A stretch of DNA of 46,929 nt from COE1 sp045579665. GTDB taxonomy: Bacteria > Bacillota > Clostridia > Lachnospirales > Lachnospiraceae. The translations under genes were made by a program, and so were the position numbers. Location of the stretch: assembly GCA_045579665.1 (NCBI GenBank), contig JAZNMO010000141.1, positions 1-46,929 on the forward strand, in the 5' to 3' direction. Below, piece by piece: positions 25,016-33,386 of this stretch. Positions within the stretch are counted from its first letter, which is position 1. The number at the start of each line of letters is the position of its first letter. The notes beneath the pieces were generated by a model. It made no database searches. It was given only the letters and a program-made list of their open reading frames with translations, and was not told the DNA's origin.

Positions 25016-26218
25016 TCATGGTACTCTATTTCTCACGGCAAGACTTCTAAGCCTATTTTCATAGGTGTGCCCACGCTTCACCTTCTCATACCCGCTTCGT
25101 GCAATCGCTTCTCTTTCCTCATCATGACTCAAGTAATACTCCACCTTGGCAAGCATATCCTCATAGTCCTTGTAATACACAAAATCCTTATCCTGCTCAA
25201 ACAGTTCAAATAAATCCGCCTGATAATTGGTTAGTAGAAAACCGCCGCATCCCATAATATCAAAGCAACGAAGCGGGATACCGCTTCCAATACTCCTTAA
25301 TGTAATGTTCAGGTTAATCTTACTATTCTTAAAGACATATGGCGCCTGAGTATAATAGTCAACCTTAGGTCGAAGTGCCTTTTTTAGTTGCTCGGAATAC
25401 TTGTTATTCCTTATATTCGTATCTTCGGTATGGGTATACACCTTCAAATCATACTTCTGCGCCAGCAATTCCAAAATATCCATACGCTCATATGCCGTCA
25501 CCTTTCGGTACAAATAGAAATTGGCATAATACCATTCCTTCGGCGCGAAAGCATCGGGATAGGACGCAAGAGGTACTGCCGCCTCCAACATCTCCAAAAA
25601 CCCTGTATTCTGACGAAGCTGCTCTTCAAGTATGTTCTCTCCATAAAGTCTCTTCTGCTCCTGCAAGAGTCCATCCAAATATTCCTTATCCGCATTCGAA
25701 AGTACCTCTAATCGGTGATATAGCTGCATATCAGCCTCTGTATACAAAGAACCTACAAAGGAAATATCTGCTCCATAAGATGTACCATCGCCTGCCTGCA
25801 GACTATCATAGTAGGAAACATCTGCTGCCATCGGCAGATAACTTACCGTTATAACTCCATGTGCTTTGAGCTTCTCTACCTCTGCTCTATCAAATACCCG
25901 AATATCATTGGTCTCGAAGTGCACCGTTTCAGAGTAAAGCTGCGCATACGGGCTGTCATAAACCCATGACACATATCGCACCCTACAGGCTTTCGCCGCC
26001 ATAGCCGCAACAGGAAAATAATTAAAAGAAAACATGTAGTCATATTTACCTGCAATCAATGTTTTAGCAATCTCCATGGTCAATTCGCCATCAAAGCGGG
26101 TATTTCTTCCCTTTGCACTAAAAGGAAAGGACACAAAGGTATCCCCCGCTTGTGTCCACGCACGTTTCATATATTCATTTGCATAGCTGTTCCATTCTAG
26201 GAATAAAATATGTGCCAT
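25016..26218 (-). CDS. CgeB-like glycosyltransferase (DUF3880 type)
   Basis: The 400 residues begin MAHILFLEWNSYANEYMKRAW and end with a GT-B-like C-terminal domain: LRSIGSGIPLRCFDIMGCGGFLLTNYQADLFELFEQDKDFVYY followed by EDMLAKVEYYLSHDEEREAIA. These are the features of CgeB-type glycosyltransferases of surface glycan loci. No signal peptide is visible. It begins one base after the stop codon of the preceding epimerase gene, so the two are translationally coupled. Confidence 0.82.
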   Translation of the reverse strand: MAHILFLEWNSYANEYMKRAWTQAGDTFVSFPFSAKGRNTRFDGELTMEIAKTLIAGKYDYMFSFNYFPVAAMAAKACRVRYVSWVYDSPYAQLYSETVHFETNDIRVFDRAEVEKLKAHGVITVSYLPMAADVSYYDSLQAGDGTSYGADISFVGSLYTEADMQLYHRLEVLSNADKEYLDGLLQEQKRLYGENILEEQLRQNTGFLEMLEAAVPLASYPDAFAPKEWYYANFYLYRKVTAYERMDILELLAQKYDLKVYTHTEDTNIRNNKYSEQLKKALRPKVDYYTQAPYVFKNSKINLNITLRSIGSGIPLRCFDIMGCGGFLLTNYQADLFELFEQDKDFVYYKDYEDMLAKVEYYLSHDEEREAIARSGYEKVKRGHTYENRLRSLAVRNRVP

Positions 26219-26219
26219 G

Positions 26220-27272
26220 TCAGCTCTCCCTTAATATCTGTACTGTCTTGGCAAGCCCCGCTGCCATATGAGTCTGCGCCCTCCAACCAAGCTGTTCTAT
26301 CTTCGAAGCATCCAAAGTAGCCTTGGTAGCAGTAGAATAGCCCGCCTTTTCAATGGCATCAGGTAATTCAAAAATAACCTCTGTTCCTGCCACCTCTGCT
26401 AAAATATGTGCCAAATCCTTCAACATAATATCCGACTCTGTATCAGCAACATTATAGGCTTCTCCCATCTGTCCATATAACAATAAGTAAATCGCTGCAA
26501 TCGCCGCATCCACAACATAGTTATAGGAGTACAGCTGATTTCCCTCACTCTTAAGCACAATATCTTCACCTGCTGCCGCCTTGCGGATAAACTGCGCAAT
26601 CGCCTTTGAATCTTCCTTCAGCATGGTCGGACCATAGACTCTGGAAAATCTTCCAATAACAAAATCCTGATTGCACTGTGCTGCAAACGCATTACAAAGT
26701 GATTCTCCAAGACGCTTACTCTCAGGATATCCTGCTCTGGTCGTATTACAGTCTATGTACCCAAGATAGCTCTCGTCAAACTTATCCATATCTCCACGGT
26801 TCTCTCCATAGATTTCCACCGATGAAAAGAATAAAAACCTCTCACACTCATGCTTTACTGCATAATCCAGCAGGCTATAGGTCCCTTGTACATTTGCCGT
26901 AATCGTACCTATCGGGTCTGTCGCATATGCACGTGGATGGGTATTACTTGCTGCATGAAGTATGTAATCCACCTTACCAAGCTCAGGCAGCTGTTGTGTG
27001 ATATCATGCGAAAGCCATGTAAAATATTCGCTGTCCCAATACTGTCCAAAGCGTGATTTTGCTCTGGCTTCGTTACGACTGATGGCAATAATTCCGGTAT
27101 TCTGCTGCTCGTGTTCATTTCTATACATTATGATGTCTATCAAGACAGACGCTATCATACCGGTGGCACCTGTGATGAGAATTGTTTTACCCGACAAGCA
27201 CTGCCAATCTATGGATTGAGTAGAGGCTTTTTGAATGTCTGATTGATAAATATTGTTTGTCATAATGTTCAT
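26220..27272 (-). CDS. NAD-dependent epimerase/dehydratase (extended SDR)
   Basis: The 350-residue protein has the NAD-binding motif TGATGMIASVL near residue 34, SSVEIYGE and the catalytic YPESK near residue 165, with the nucleotide-sugar-binding segment SRVYGP after it. It belongs to the nucleotide-sugar epimerase/4,6-dehydratase/UDP-glucuronate decarboxylase group; the substrate cannot be fixed from sequence. ATG 27272 is chosen because GAGGGG lies 7 bases upstream. It is the first gene of the glf operon. Confidence 0.85.
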   Translation of the reverse strand: MNIMTNNIYQSDIQKASTQSIDWQCLSGKTILITGATGMIASVLIDIIMYRNEHEQQNTGIIAISRNEARAKSRFGQYWDSEYFTWLSHDITQQLPELGKVDYILHAASNTHPRAYATDPIGTITANVQGTYSLLDYAVKHECERFLFFSSVEIYGENRGDMDKFDESYLGYIDCNTTRAGYPESKRLGESLCNAFAAQCNQDFVIGRFSRVYGPTMLKEDSKAIAQFIRKAAAGEDIVLKSEGNQLYSYNYVVDAAIAAIYLLLYGQMGEAYNVADTESDIMLKDLAHILAEVAGTEVIFELPDAIEKAGYSTATKATLDASKIEQLGWRAQTHMAAGLAKTVQILRES

Positions 27273-27315
27273 GTAATTTCCCCTCATTCTTTAAGTTCCC
27301 TTTTAACACTTCCAA

Positions 27316-27330
27316 TATACTTTAAGTATA
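27316..27330. promoter_or_regulatory. 7-1-7 palindrome overlapping the -10 of the epimerase-glf promoter
   Basis: TATACTT-T-AAGTATA is a perfect 7-1-7 palindrome covering the -10 hexamer. It has the form of a repressor operator, though it is A+T-rich and could be chance. Confidence 0.4.
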
Positions 27331-27353
27331 CCTTGAAACGAACGCTATGACAA
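27325..27353 (-). promoter_or_regulatory. Promoter of the epimerase-cgeB-GT2-glf operon
   Basis: On the minus strand TTGTCA (27348-27353) and TATACT (27325-27330) are separated by 17 bases, about 50 bases upstream of the epimerase start. Confidence 0.75.
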
Positions 27354-27370
27354 TTGTTTCGTTAACATAA

Positions 27371-27403
27371 AAAGGAATTGACTTATCGTGAATCAATCCC
27401 TTT
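27371..27403 (-). terminator. Terminator after the Rpn-type gene
   Basis: AAAGGAATTGA (27371-27381) pairs with TCAATCCCTTT (27393-27403) with one mismatch. On the minus strand TTTT(A) follows. It lies 14 bases beyond the stop codon and separates the gene from the downstream promoter. Confidence 0.6.
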
Positions 27404-27417
27404 ATCTACATATAACT

Positions 27418-28374
27418 TTATAATCCAAATTCTTCTAATAACTTCTTACGGTAATCCTTATCCTTCGCAGCTTTCAGTACATCATCCATACGTCCTGTCT
27501 CTATTAATCGGATATTCAACTCGCTAATTCGTTCCTCGCCATGCCCGATTCCTTTTTCAATTCCTTTTTCGATTCCCTTTTCAATTCCACGCTTCTCTAT
27601 ATAATCCAAAGTCTCACACATATCAATACCTCCCGTTAATGTCTGCTCATCAACAGATTCTATATACTCCTGATATCTCTTATCACCTTTAATTTTACTC
27701 ACAGCATACCACGTTTCTTTATGCCTCGCAATAATACCTCTAAGGCTATCTTCGTCATAATAATCTCTAAGCATAATAAAAAAAGCTTTCAAATCTCCAG
27801 TATACTGATTAATCTCTTCATCAGACATATGCCTTGCATCAATCACATGTATGTGATAATTATTCATATACTTTTGTAAAATATGCTTATTCTCCATCGG
27901 AACCTTAAGCAAATCAAACAAGTCTCTCGGACCATCCCAAGGCTTCTTACCAGTATAAAACACAATCGTAATCACAGGCATAACCTGTGTCCCTTTAGGC
28001 ACACCTGAACCATACGGAACTAAGATGCCCTTCTGCTCGCAATCCTCTACTACCTGCTTATACTGTGCTTCATAAGATGCCGCATCATACATCATCGCTC
28101 TCACCGGCATGTAATAATGCACTGCCTCTTGATCTTCAATCCCCAGAATTGCCAATGCAAACCCCAAATCGGACAACTTCTTAACATCACGTATCCTCTC
28201 AAATACTTGCTTATCTGCATGCTTTTCCAATCTAATATCCTCTAATGAGTTCATATCCGTAAGACCATCCTCACGCACTATAATATCGCCCTGAAAAAGT
28301 CCCACATTAAACAACTGAGCAAAAATATCAGATATGCCAACAAACCTCTTGGTTGCAACATCTATTCTTCCCAT
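27418..28374 (-). CDS. Rpn-family PD-(D/E)XK nuclease
   Basis: The 318 residues begin MGRIDVATKRFVGISDIFAQLFNVGLFQG and contain the Rpn/PDDEXK pattern: REDGLTDMNS, a KLSDLGFALAILGIEDQ segment with the acidic and lysine-like active-site positions, PVRAMMYDA and VITIVFYTGKKPWDGPRDL. Rpn proteins are DNA endonucleases linked to RecA-independent recombination and phage defence; older databases call them transposases. The C-terminus has three GIEK repeats plus GIGH. ATG 28374 is chosen (AGAGG 8 bases upstream). The promoter region carries LexA-like boxes. Confidence 0.82.
   Translation of the reverse strand: MGRIDVATKRFVGISDIFAQLFNVGLFQGDIIVREDGLTDMNSLEDIRLEKHADKQVFERIRDVKKLSDLGFALAILGIEDQEAVHYYMPVRAMMYDAASYEAQYKQVVEDCEQKGILVPYGSGVPKGTQVMPVITIVFYTGKKPWDGPRDLFDLLKVPMENKHILQKYMNNYHIHVIDARHMSDEEINQYTGDLKAFFIMLRDYYDEDSLRGIIARHKETWYAVSKIKGDKRYQEYIESVDEQTLTGGIDMCETLDYIEKRGIEKGIEKGIEKGIGHGEERISELNIRLIETGRMDDVLKAAKDKDYRKKLLEEFGL
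27541..27588 (-). repeat. 12-bp tandem repeat in the Rpn gene (GIEK repeats)
   Basis: Units at 27577-27588, 27565-27576 and 27553-27564 are near-identical 12-mers, each coding G-I-E-K; a fourth unit at 27541-27552 has diverged to G-I-G-H. A repeat of a multiple of three bases can change length without shifting frame. Confidence 0.9.
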
Positions 28375-28405
28375 ATCTATAACCTCTTTAACCCTTACTA
28401 AAGAT

Positions 28406-28434
28406 ATAGTATAACAAGAACAAATGTTTGTCAA
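28406..28434 (-). promoter_or_regulatory. Promoter of the Rpn-type gene
   Basis: On the minus strand TTGACA (28429-28434) and TACTAT (28406-28411) are 17 bases apart, 32 bases upstream of the start codon. Confidence 0.8.
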
Positions 28435-28456
28435 CTTCTTTTCGAATGTTTGTTCT
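28417..28456. promoter_or_regulatory. Two LexA-like boxes in the Rpn promoter
   Basis: Box 1 (28417-28430) reads A-GAAC-AAAT-GTTT-G, close to the Bacillota SOS box CGAAC-N4-GTTCG. Box 2 (28443-28456), read on the minus strand, is A-GAAC-AAAC-ATTC-G. AGAACAAA and TTTGTTCT also form a perfect 8-bp inverted repeat across both, and AATGTTTGT is directly repeated 22 bases apart. Box 1 lies in the spacer of the promoter, a position where a repressor blocks polymerase. Confidence 0.55.
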
Positions 28457-28506
28457 GTTTCAAAGGAATTTCGATGATTTAAATATATTTCATATTAAAA
28501 TATATT

Positions 28507-29613
28507 CTACACCAACCACAACTTCCCCGCATGCGCAATCTTCCATTTATCTTTATTCTTTCTAAAATAAATTGTTGTCAAATTCTCTCCCAAATACCCA
28601 GCAAAACGGTCTGCACGTTTCACACCTTTAGGAGTCGTAAGTTCTTCCGTGCGCTCTAAAACCGAAAACAAGAATCTGCAATAATCATCGAATACCTCTC
28701 GCTTAGCGATTAGCATATTATAATTGTAAAAATAAGGCTCCTTTGATATCCAAGAAACATATGCCTCATAATACTTAGGAGCAACCTCCTGCATTGCCTG
28801 TAACATGGCATTCCAATCCGCATCCTTCACATATCTGCTATGCTCTGCATCCATATTCGGATAATAGATACTTGGATACGGCAAAATAACATCAATATCT
28901 GCCCCATACAGCACTTGTTCCAACTCTGCATCTGTCAAATCAAACACTCTTCGATAATGACACAAGCCCTTATATGCTGCATCGCTGTTCTTCCACGCCC
29001 AATAAGAAGCTGTCAGCTCGCAATAATTACGATTCTTATGGGAAATATTCTCCCCCTGATTATCCTGCAATAATGCAATCGCCTGCTCCGCTAAGGAAGC
29101 TCCCACCTGTATCGGGCACACATATGATGCAGTCTCAACCTGAGACTTCAAAGGCTTGTCCACATGGCACTTAGCCTGAAATACCTTTATCTCATCTTCA
29201 CAATCCTTGTGTATCATATCATAACCACTATTAAGAAGCTCGTCTACTGTAATAAGCTCTTTTAGGCTATGAAAATACTCTTCCATCAGCCTGTTTTCCG
29301 TTTTATTATCCACGAAAAGAAGTTTTGAAGCTGTTATTCCTCTCGCACACATCATATCTGTAATCGTTTTATGATGAGCTTCTGGAGTTGCAATGATATA
29401 AAGCAACTCCTCAGTATTTACATCTGTTTCCTCAAAGGAACATACCTTAACACCATCTATCTCAGTAGGATTTCCCTCTAAGGATGACACCAAAAAAGAC
29501 ACCGGTATCTTATGATACAAGTGCTTTATGGCGGTGTAGGCACTCATGGCAACGATACCTGCACCGTAAATATAAAACTCTTTTGCCCTTAGTGAATTTA
29601 ATATATTGTTCAT
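28507..29613 (-). CDS. DUF4422 glycosyltransferase-like protein with N-terminal Rossmann-like module
   Basis: The 368-residue protein has an N-terminal Rossmann-like module of about 110 residues (REKEFYIYGAG-type: AKEFYIYGAGIVAMSAY, and YIIATPEAHHKTI) and a C-terminal DUF4422 domain (SYVCPIQVGASLAEQ, GLCHYRRVFDLTDAELEQVL, YNYNMLIAKREVFDDYC, ENLTTIYFRKNKDKW). DUF4422 proteins are thought to be glycosyltransferases of surface glycan loci. It is the last gene of the large minus-strand cluster. Start: ATG 29613, though the ribosome-binding site is weak and GTG 29622 is possible. Confidence 0.78.
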   Translation of the reverse strand: MNNILNSLRAKEFYIYGAGIVAMSAYTAIKHLYHKIPVSFLVSSLEGNPTEIDGVKVCSFEETDVNTEELLYIIATPEAHHKTITDMMCARGITASKLLFVDNKTENRLMEEYFHSLKELITVDELLNSGYDMIHKDCEDEIKVFQAKCHVDKPLKSQVETASYVCPIQVGASLAEQAIALLQDNQGENISHKNRNYCELTASYWAWKNSDAAYKGLCHYRRVFDLTDAELEQVLYGADIDVILPYPSIYYPNMDAEHSRYVKDADWNAMLQAMQEVAPKYYEAYVSWISKEPYFYNYNMLIAKREVFDDYCRFLFSVLERTEELTTPKGVKRADRFAGYLGENLTTIYFRKNKDKWKIAHAGKLWLV

Positions 29614-29634
29614 ACTTACCACATCAATTTTGCT

Positions 29635-30792
29635 CTATCTATATTCCTTTTTCCACACAATCTTATCTTGTACAATTCCTCTATCCAATAATATTGAGAC
29701 TACTTTATCCTTTTCATATTCTGAATAAATTGCAATTACTATGTAATCAAATTTCAAATCCGCATTTACCACATCCGTACTCTGTACCGGTAAATCATCA
29801 TATAACTTATCATTTTTATCTACCCATGCAACAACTTCACAATATTGACTACGTTGTATCTGTTGATAATAGGTTTTCCCTATCTTACCAGCCCCCCATA
29901 AAACAACCTTAGAATCACTAGGAACTTCTTTAAATGGGAAAAAATAATCTTCCACCGCTGTAACATCACCATATATATTCTTCCTTTGTTCCGCCAGCAT
30001 TATATACTGATACTCTAACTGTTGCTTTGCGTTCGGAATGGCGTCAAGTCTATCCTTTAAATAATTGTACCACTTATAAATATATTCAAAAAAACAGTCA
30101 TGATGTAAATACTGAGGTACTTCGTTATCAGTTTTCCTATAATGATAATAATTCGACTCCAATATACACAACGATTTTATCTCTTGCATCATCGGGTAAA
30201 CCATTAAAGAATCTTCTGCAAAATTTATTTTTCCTAAACCTTTCGCATCACCAAATGTTTTTTTTACAATCGCAGTTCTTATTACTTTATCACATAAAGA
30301 TTGCGTAATGCCTGGTGCATTCTTTTCAATATCCCATATTACAGTTGGGAAAATTTCCTCTTCAATATCTTTCCTGTCATATGTTCCATAGCGATAGTTT
30401 GATGTATAATACGTTTTCCCTTTCTCTCCCTTTTCTAGAACCTTTCCAAACATTACTACATCATATTGATGTTCCAAATGTATTGCAATATTCTCATAAG
30501 CATCCAAATCCACCCAATCATCTGCATCCACAAAAGTAATATAGTCAGCGTCGCTCGCAACAACACCTTGATACCTTGCAATATGCTTGCCTTGATTTTC
30601 CTGATGTATCACGATTACTTTTTTATCTCGTTTGGCATAACTGTCACATATCTTGCCACTCTCATCTGTAGAACCATCGTCTACTAATATAATTTCCAAA
30701 TTTCGATATGTCTGCCCACATATGCTATCCAGACATTCCTCCAAGTATTCCTGTGCATTATATATAGGAACTATTACCGCTATCCTTTTCAT
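29635..30792 (-). CDS. Glycosyltransferase family 2 with C-terminal Rossmann-like module
   Basis: The first 230 residues are a GT-A domain (MKRIAVIVPIYNAQEYLEECLDSI, IILVDDGSTDESGKICD, FVDADDWVD). The last 95 residues form a separate Rossmann-like module beginning DSKVVLWGAGKIGKTYYQQI and including VAWVDKND. Its start overlaps the stop of the upstream gene by 4 bases (ATGA). Donor and acceptor are unknown. The codon and base usage of this and the next seven kilobases is clearly A+T-rich. Confidence 0.87.
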   Translation of the reverse strand: MKRIAVIVPIYNAQEYLEECLDSICGQTYRNLEIILVDDGSTDESGKICDSYAKRDKKVIVIHQENQGKHIARYQGVVASDADYITFVDADDWVDLDAYENIAIHLEHQYDVVMFGKVLEKGEKGKTYYTSNYRYGTYDRKDIEEEIFPTVIWDIEKNAPGITQSLCDKVIRTAIVKKTFGDAKGLGKINFAEDSLMVYPMMQEIKSLCILESNYYHYRKTDNEVPQYLHHDCFFEYIYKWYNYLKDRLDAIPNAKQQLEYQYIMLAEQRKNIYGDVTAVEDYFFPFKEVPSDSKVVLWGAGKIGKTYYQQIQRSQYCEVVAWVDKNDKLYDDLPVQSTDVVNADLKFDYIVIAIYSEYEKDKVVSILLDRGIVQDKIVWKKEYR

Positions 30793-31892
30793 ATTAACCC
30801 CTTATCTAATTCTTCACATATAACATCCAAAATAGATACTATTTTGCACTGATTTCCTTGTTCTTTCAACATTCTATATATCGTTTCATAATCCCATAAA
30901 GCAGTAATGACGATTGCATCCACTCCATCAAATGTCTGCCTTATATCATTCTCTACTTTTACTCCGTCAAATATATCTACTTTCCTATCTATACAATATT
31001 TAATATCTACTTCTGTATTCTTTAATTCACCATAGAGCAATTGTCCCAAATCACTCATCCCATAGATAGCAATCTTCAAAAGTTGATGTTTTTTAAAATA
31101 ATTTTCTAACATGACACCTTGTTGCTTTGCTCTTACCCATTTTACCAACAGCTGATACATCGCAAAATGTTTTACCGATAATCCTCGCCAGTCTTCCGTA
31201 TCATTACCGTTCATAAAATCCTTGTAATTAGCTAAAATCTTTTGCGTTTCTTGTTGTGTGCGCAGATAATTCCTTAGCTCTCCGCTTACTCCCACATCAA
31301 AGTTACATATCAGTCGTGGAATATAGCTAAATCTCACTCCACTGTTAAGAGAATAAACCACCCACTCATAATCCGCACGTATTTTATATTCTTCTGAATA
31401 GCCTCTTTGTCTTAACAAGGACACGGGCGCAAATATCGCTTGGTGGCAGGGCATCTTTCCTGTACATAGCTTCTCTATAAATGTACCTGCTTCTTTTTCA
31501 AAATCAATGTTCAAGGAATTTGTTTCATTAATTTGTGTAACATATCCATAATAAACTGCACTATTGTCATTTATAGATTCAACCACTTCACTAAGAACAT
31601 TCTGATCCACATACTCATCTCCTGCATTTAAGAAATGAATATAATCACCTGTTGCCATAGATATACCCTTATTCATTGCATTGTAAATACCGGTATCTGG
31701 CTCTGATACTATACGTAAAATATCCGAGTACTTTTGAGCATACTCTTGCATAATTGCTAAAGTTCCATCATCGGAACAATTATCTATAATCAGATACTCT
31801 TTGTTTTGATATTTTTGCTGTATAACACTTTTAATGGTCTTTTCAATTGAATTAACACAATTATATGTAACAGTTACTACAGTTATCTTCAT
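30789..31892 (-). CDS. Glycosyltransferase family 2 (WcaA-like) with C-terminal Rossmann-like module
   Basis: Residues 1-235 are a GT2 domain: MKITVVTVTYNCVNSIEKTI, YLIIDNCSDDGT, DTGIYNAMNKGISMATGDYI and HFLNAGDEY. The C-terminal 110 residues, starting WVRAKQQGVMLENYFKK and then LKIAIYGMSDLGQLLYGEL, DIKYCIDRK and DAIVITALWDYETI, are the same module found in three neighbours, including the tryptophan-led helix before it. Products of adjacent genes may therefore share a partner through the module. Confidence 0.87.
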   Translation of the reverse strand: MKITVVTVTYNCVNSIEKTIKSVIQQKYQNKEYLIIDNCSDDGTLAIMQEYAQKYSDILRIVSEPDTGIYNAMNKGISMATGDYIHFLNAGDEYVDQNVLSEVVESINDNSAVYYGYVTQINETNSLNIDFEKEAGTFIEKLCTGKMPCHQAIFAPVSLLRQRGYSEEYKIRADYEWVVYSLNSGVRFSYIPRLICNFDVGVSGELRNYLRTQQETQKILANYKDFMNGNDTEDWRGLSVKHFAMYQLLVKWVRAKQQGVMLENYFKKHQLLKIAIYGMSDLGQLLYGELKNTEVDIKYCIDRKVDIFDGVKVENDIRQTFDGVDAIVITALWDYETIYRMLKEQGNQCKIVSILDVICEELDKGLI

Positions 31893-31927
31893 TCTAAAAT
31901 CCCTTTACACTATTCAATCGTCCATAC

Positions 31928-33307
31928 CTATGAAAAATGAATTCCATACTGTTCTACAATATCTTCATGAACATTTATCTCATAAGCATCTTGTAACGCA
32001 TACATACACGTATGCTCTCCTAGCATTACAATTTTTTCAAGCTCTATCCCCGTCCACTTTAACATTTGAATAGGAAAACATTTCCCAATAACACTGTACT
32101 CAGGCAGATACCTCTCGTAATCAACATCATCCGACGGATGCGGCTTAATCATCACCTTTTTTCTATCATATAAGGACAATACCTCTTTCATCAGACTGAT
32201 TTGCTTTTCAACTGAAATAGAATGTTGTCCCTTCATTCTTGTATATGGCTCTGTTAAAAAAAGGATACTTTTTCCTGCACATACCAAGCTTTCTATTTCC
32301 TCATATGGAAAAGAAAAAATATCACTTAGCATTTGCCTTTCTTCTTCTGTTTTTCCTTTCCATAAATCGCTAGGATTAACAAAAACAGCCTTATGACTTA
32401 TCTCCTGCGGTATCTCCATCAGATTTGTTAACATTACCTCTTTTACCAGTTCACTATAACCAAAAGGATAATATATCTGATTACCATCCAAAATTCTCAC
32501 ATACTTCTTTGCACGTTTCGCTATATAATTCACATCACCGTCTTCTATCACATGAACCGAATTCTCAAGGAACGCCTGTGACAAAAGCATGTGGTCATGT
32601 CCATAAATAGGTATTTGCCTTTTCCTTGCATATTCCGCAATCAGATAACAAAAATCATAAAACTCGCCTGCCTCTTCTTCATAAATGCAAGGAATATTAT
32701 ATTGCGTTAATTTCTCTACCACCATTTGGGGGAAAAATCTCTCAGCTATATACAGCGTATTTTCCCACCCAGGCAATATCAGCATCGACAATAACTGTGT
32801 ATATCCGGTACCTACCAGAACAATTTTGTCTACAGGTGTTTCTTCATCATTTAATATCTTCTCCAAAATATTCTTTGCCAAACTCTGCTTGTTTGTAAAA
32901 GTATTCATTCGATGAAGCTTTATCCATGAAGAAATATGATAAAAAGAAACAGGAACTGCATTTTCATACGTTCTTAAGATGTCACTTTTTATACTTGTCC
33001 AATCATGCATAATCATTACAACAACCTTAACACTATTATATATATTCATTGCATCCTGTAGTTTTGAATTATCCAAGGAATAAACAGGTATTCCTCGAAA
33101 CGTCTCCATATCATGAGCACGATCTATAAAACAAACCACATTTACCTTTTCTTTAATATCATCAAATATTTGCTTTCCAAGAAAATCCAATCCATAAATT
33201 GCAATTGGTTCATCTTCTTCAAAATAATCTGCAATATCTACTCCTGCATCCCACATTCTCAATAAATCAAATGCAATATTTCTTTGGTGTTCTGAACGAT
33301 GTTTCAT
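31928..33307 (-). CDS. GT52/sialyltransferase-like glycosyltransferase with N-terminal Rossmann-like module
   Basis: The 459-residue protein has the module at its N-terminus (LRMWDAGVDIADYFEED, IAIYGLDFLGKQIFDDIKE, NVVCFIDRA), then a GT-B-like domain from about residue 160. Features of GT52/polysialyltransferase families are VGTGYTQLLSM, HVIEDGDVNY, SILFLTEPYTRM and VMIKPHPSDDVDYE followed by FPIQMLKW. The donor sugar (sialic or otherwise) is not established; no CMP-sugar synthetase is in the window. GGAG lies 8 bases before the ATG. Confidence 0.7.
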   Translation of the reverse strand: MKHRSEHQRNIAFDLLRMWDAGVDIADYFEEDEPIAIYGLDFLGKQIFDDIKEKVNVVCFIDRAHDMETFRGIPVYSLDNSKLQDAMNIYNSVKVVVMIMHDWTSIKSDILRTYENAVPVSFYHISSWIKLHRMNTFTNKQSLAKNILEKILNDEETPVDKIVLVGTGYTQLLSMLILPGWENTLYIAERFFPQMVVEKLTQYNIPCIYEEEAGEFYDFCYLIAEYARKRQIPIYGHDHMLLSQAFLENSVHVIEDGDVNYIAKRAKKYVRILDGNQIYYPFGYSELVKEVMLTNLMEIPQEISHKAVFVNPSDLWKGKTEEERQMLSDIFSFPYEEIESLVCAGKSILFLTEPYTRMKGQHSISVEKQISLMKEVLSLYDRKKVMIKPHPSDDVDYERYLPEYSVIGKCFPIQMLKWTGIELEKIVMLGEHTCMYALQDAYEINVHEDIVEQYGIHFS

Positions 33308-33386
33308 ATCATTTCTCCATTGCTTCTTACTTCAATATCCTTATAACAACCCTTTTTAACTACACTAATACTATCAGTATCTTTTC

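Noticed and set aside
27541..27588. Short tandem units as a CRISPR array
   Set aside because: The units are 12 bp without spacers and translate in frame as GIEK within a gene.
27418..28374. Calling the Rpn-type gene a transposase
   Set aside because: The family is labelled transposase in older databases, but there are no terminal inverted repeats or target duplication here, and Rpn proteins are PD-(D/E)XK nucleases.
30027..30539. Plus-strand open frames within the glycan cluster
   Set aside because: They are rich in His, Leu and Pro-type shadow composition opposite well-supported glycosyltransferase genes.
31928..33307. Firm call of a sialic-acid surface glycan
   Set aside because: Only one transferase with family-level similarity is seen and no sialic acid synthesis genes are present.
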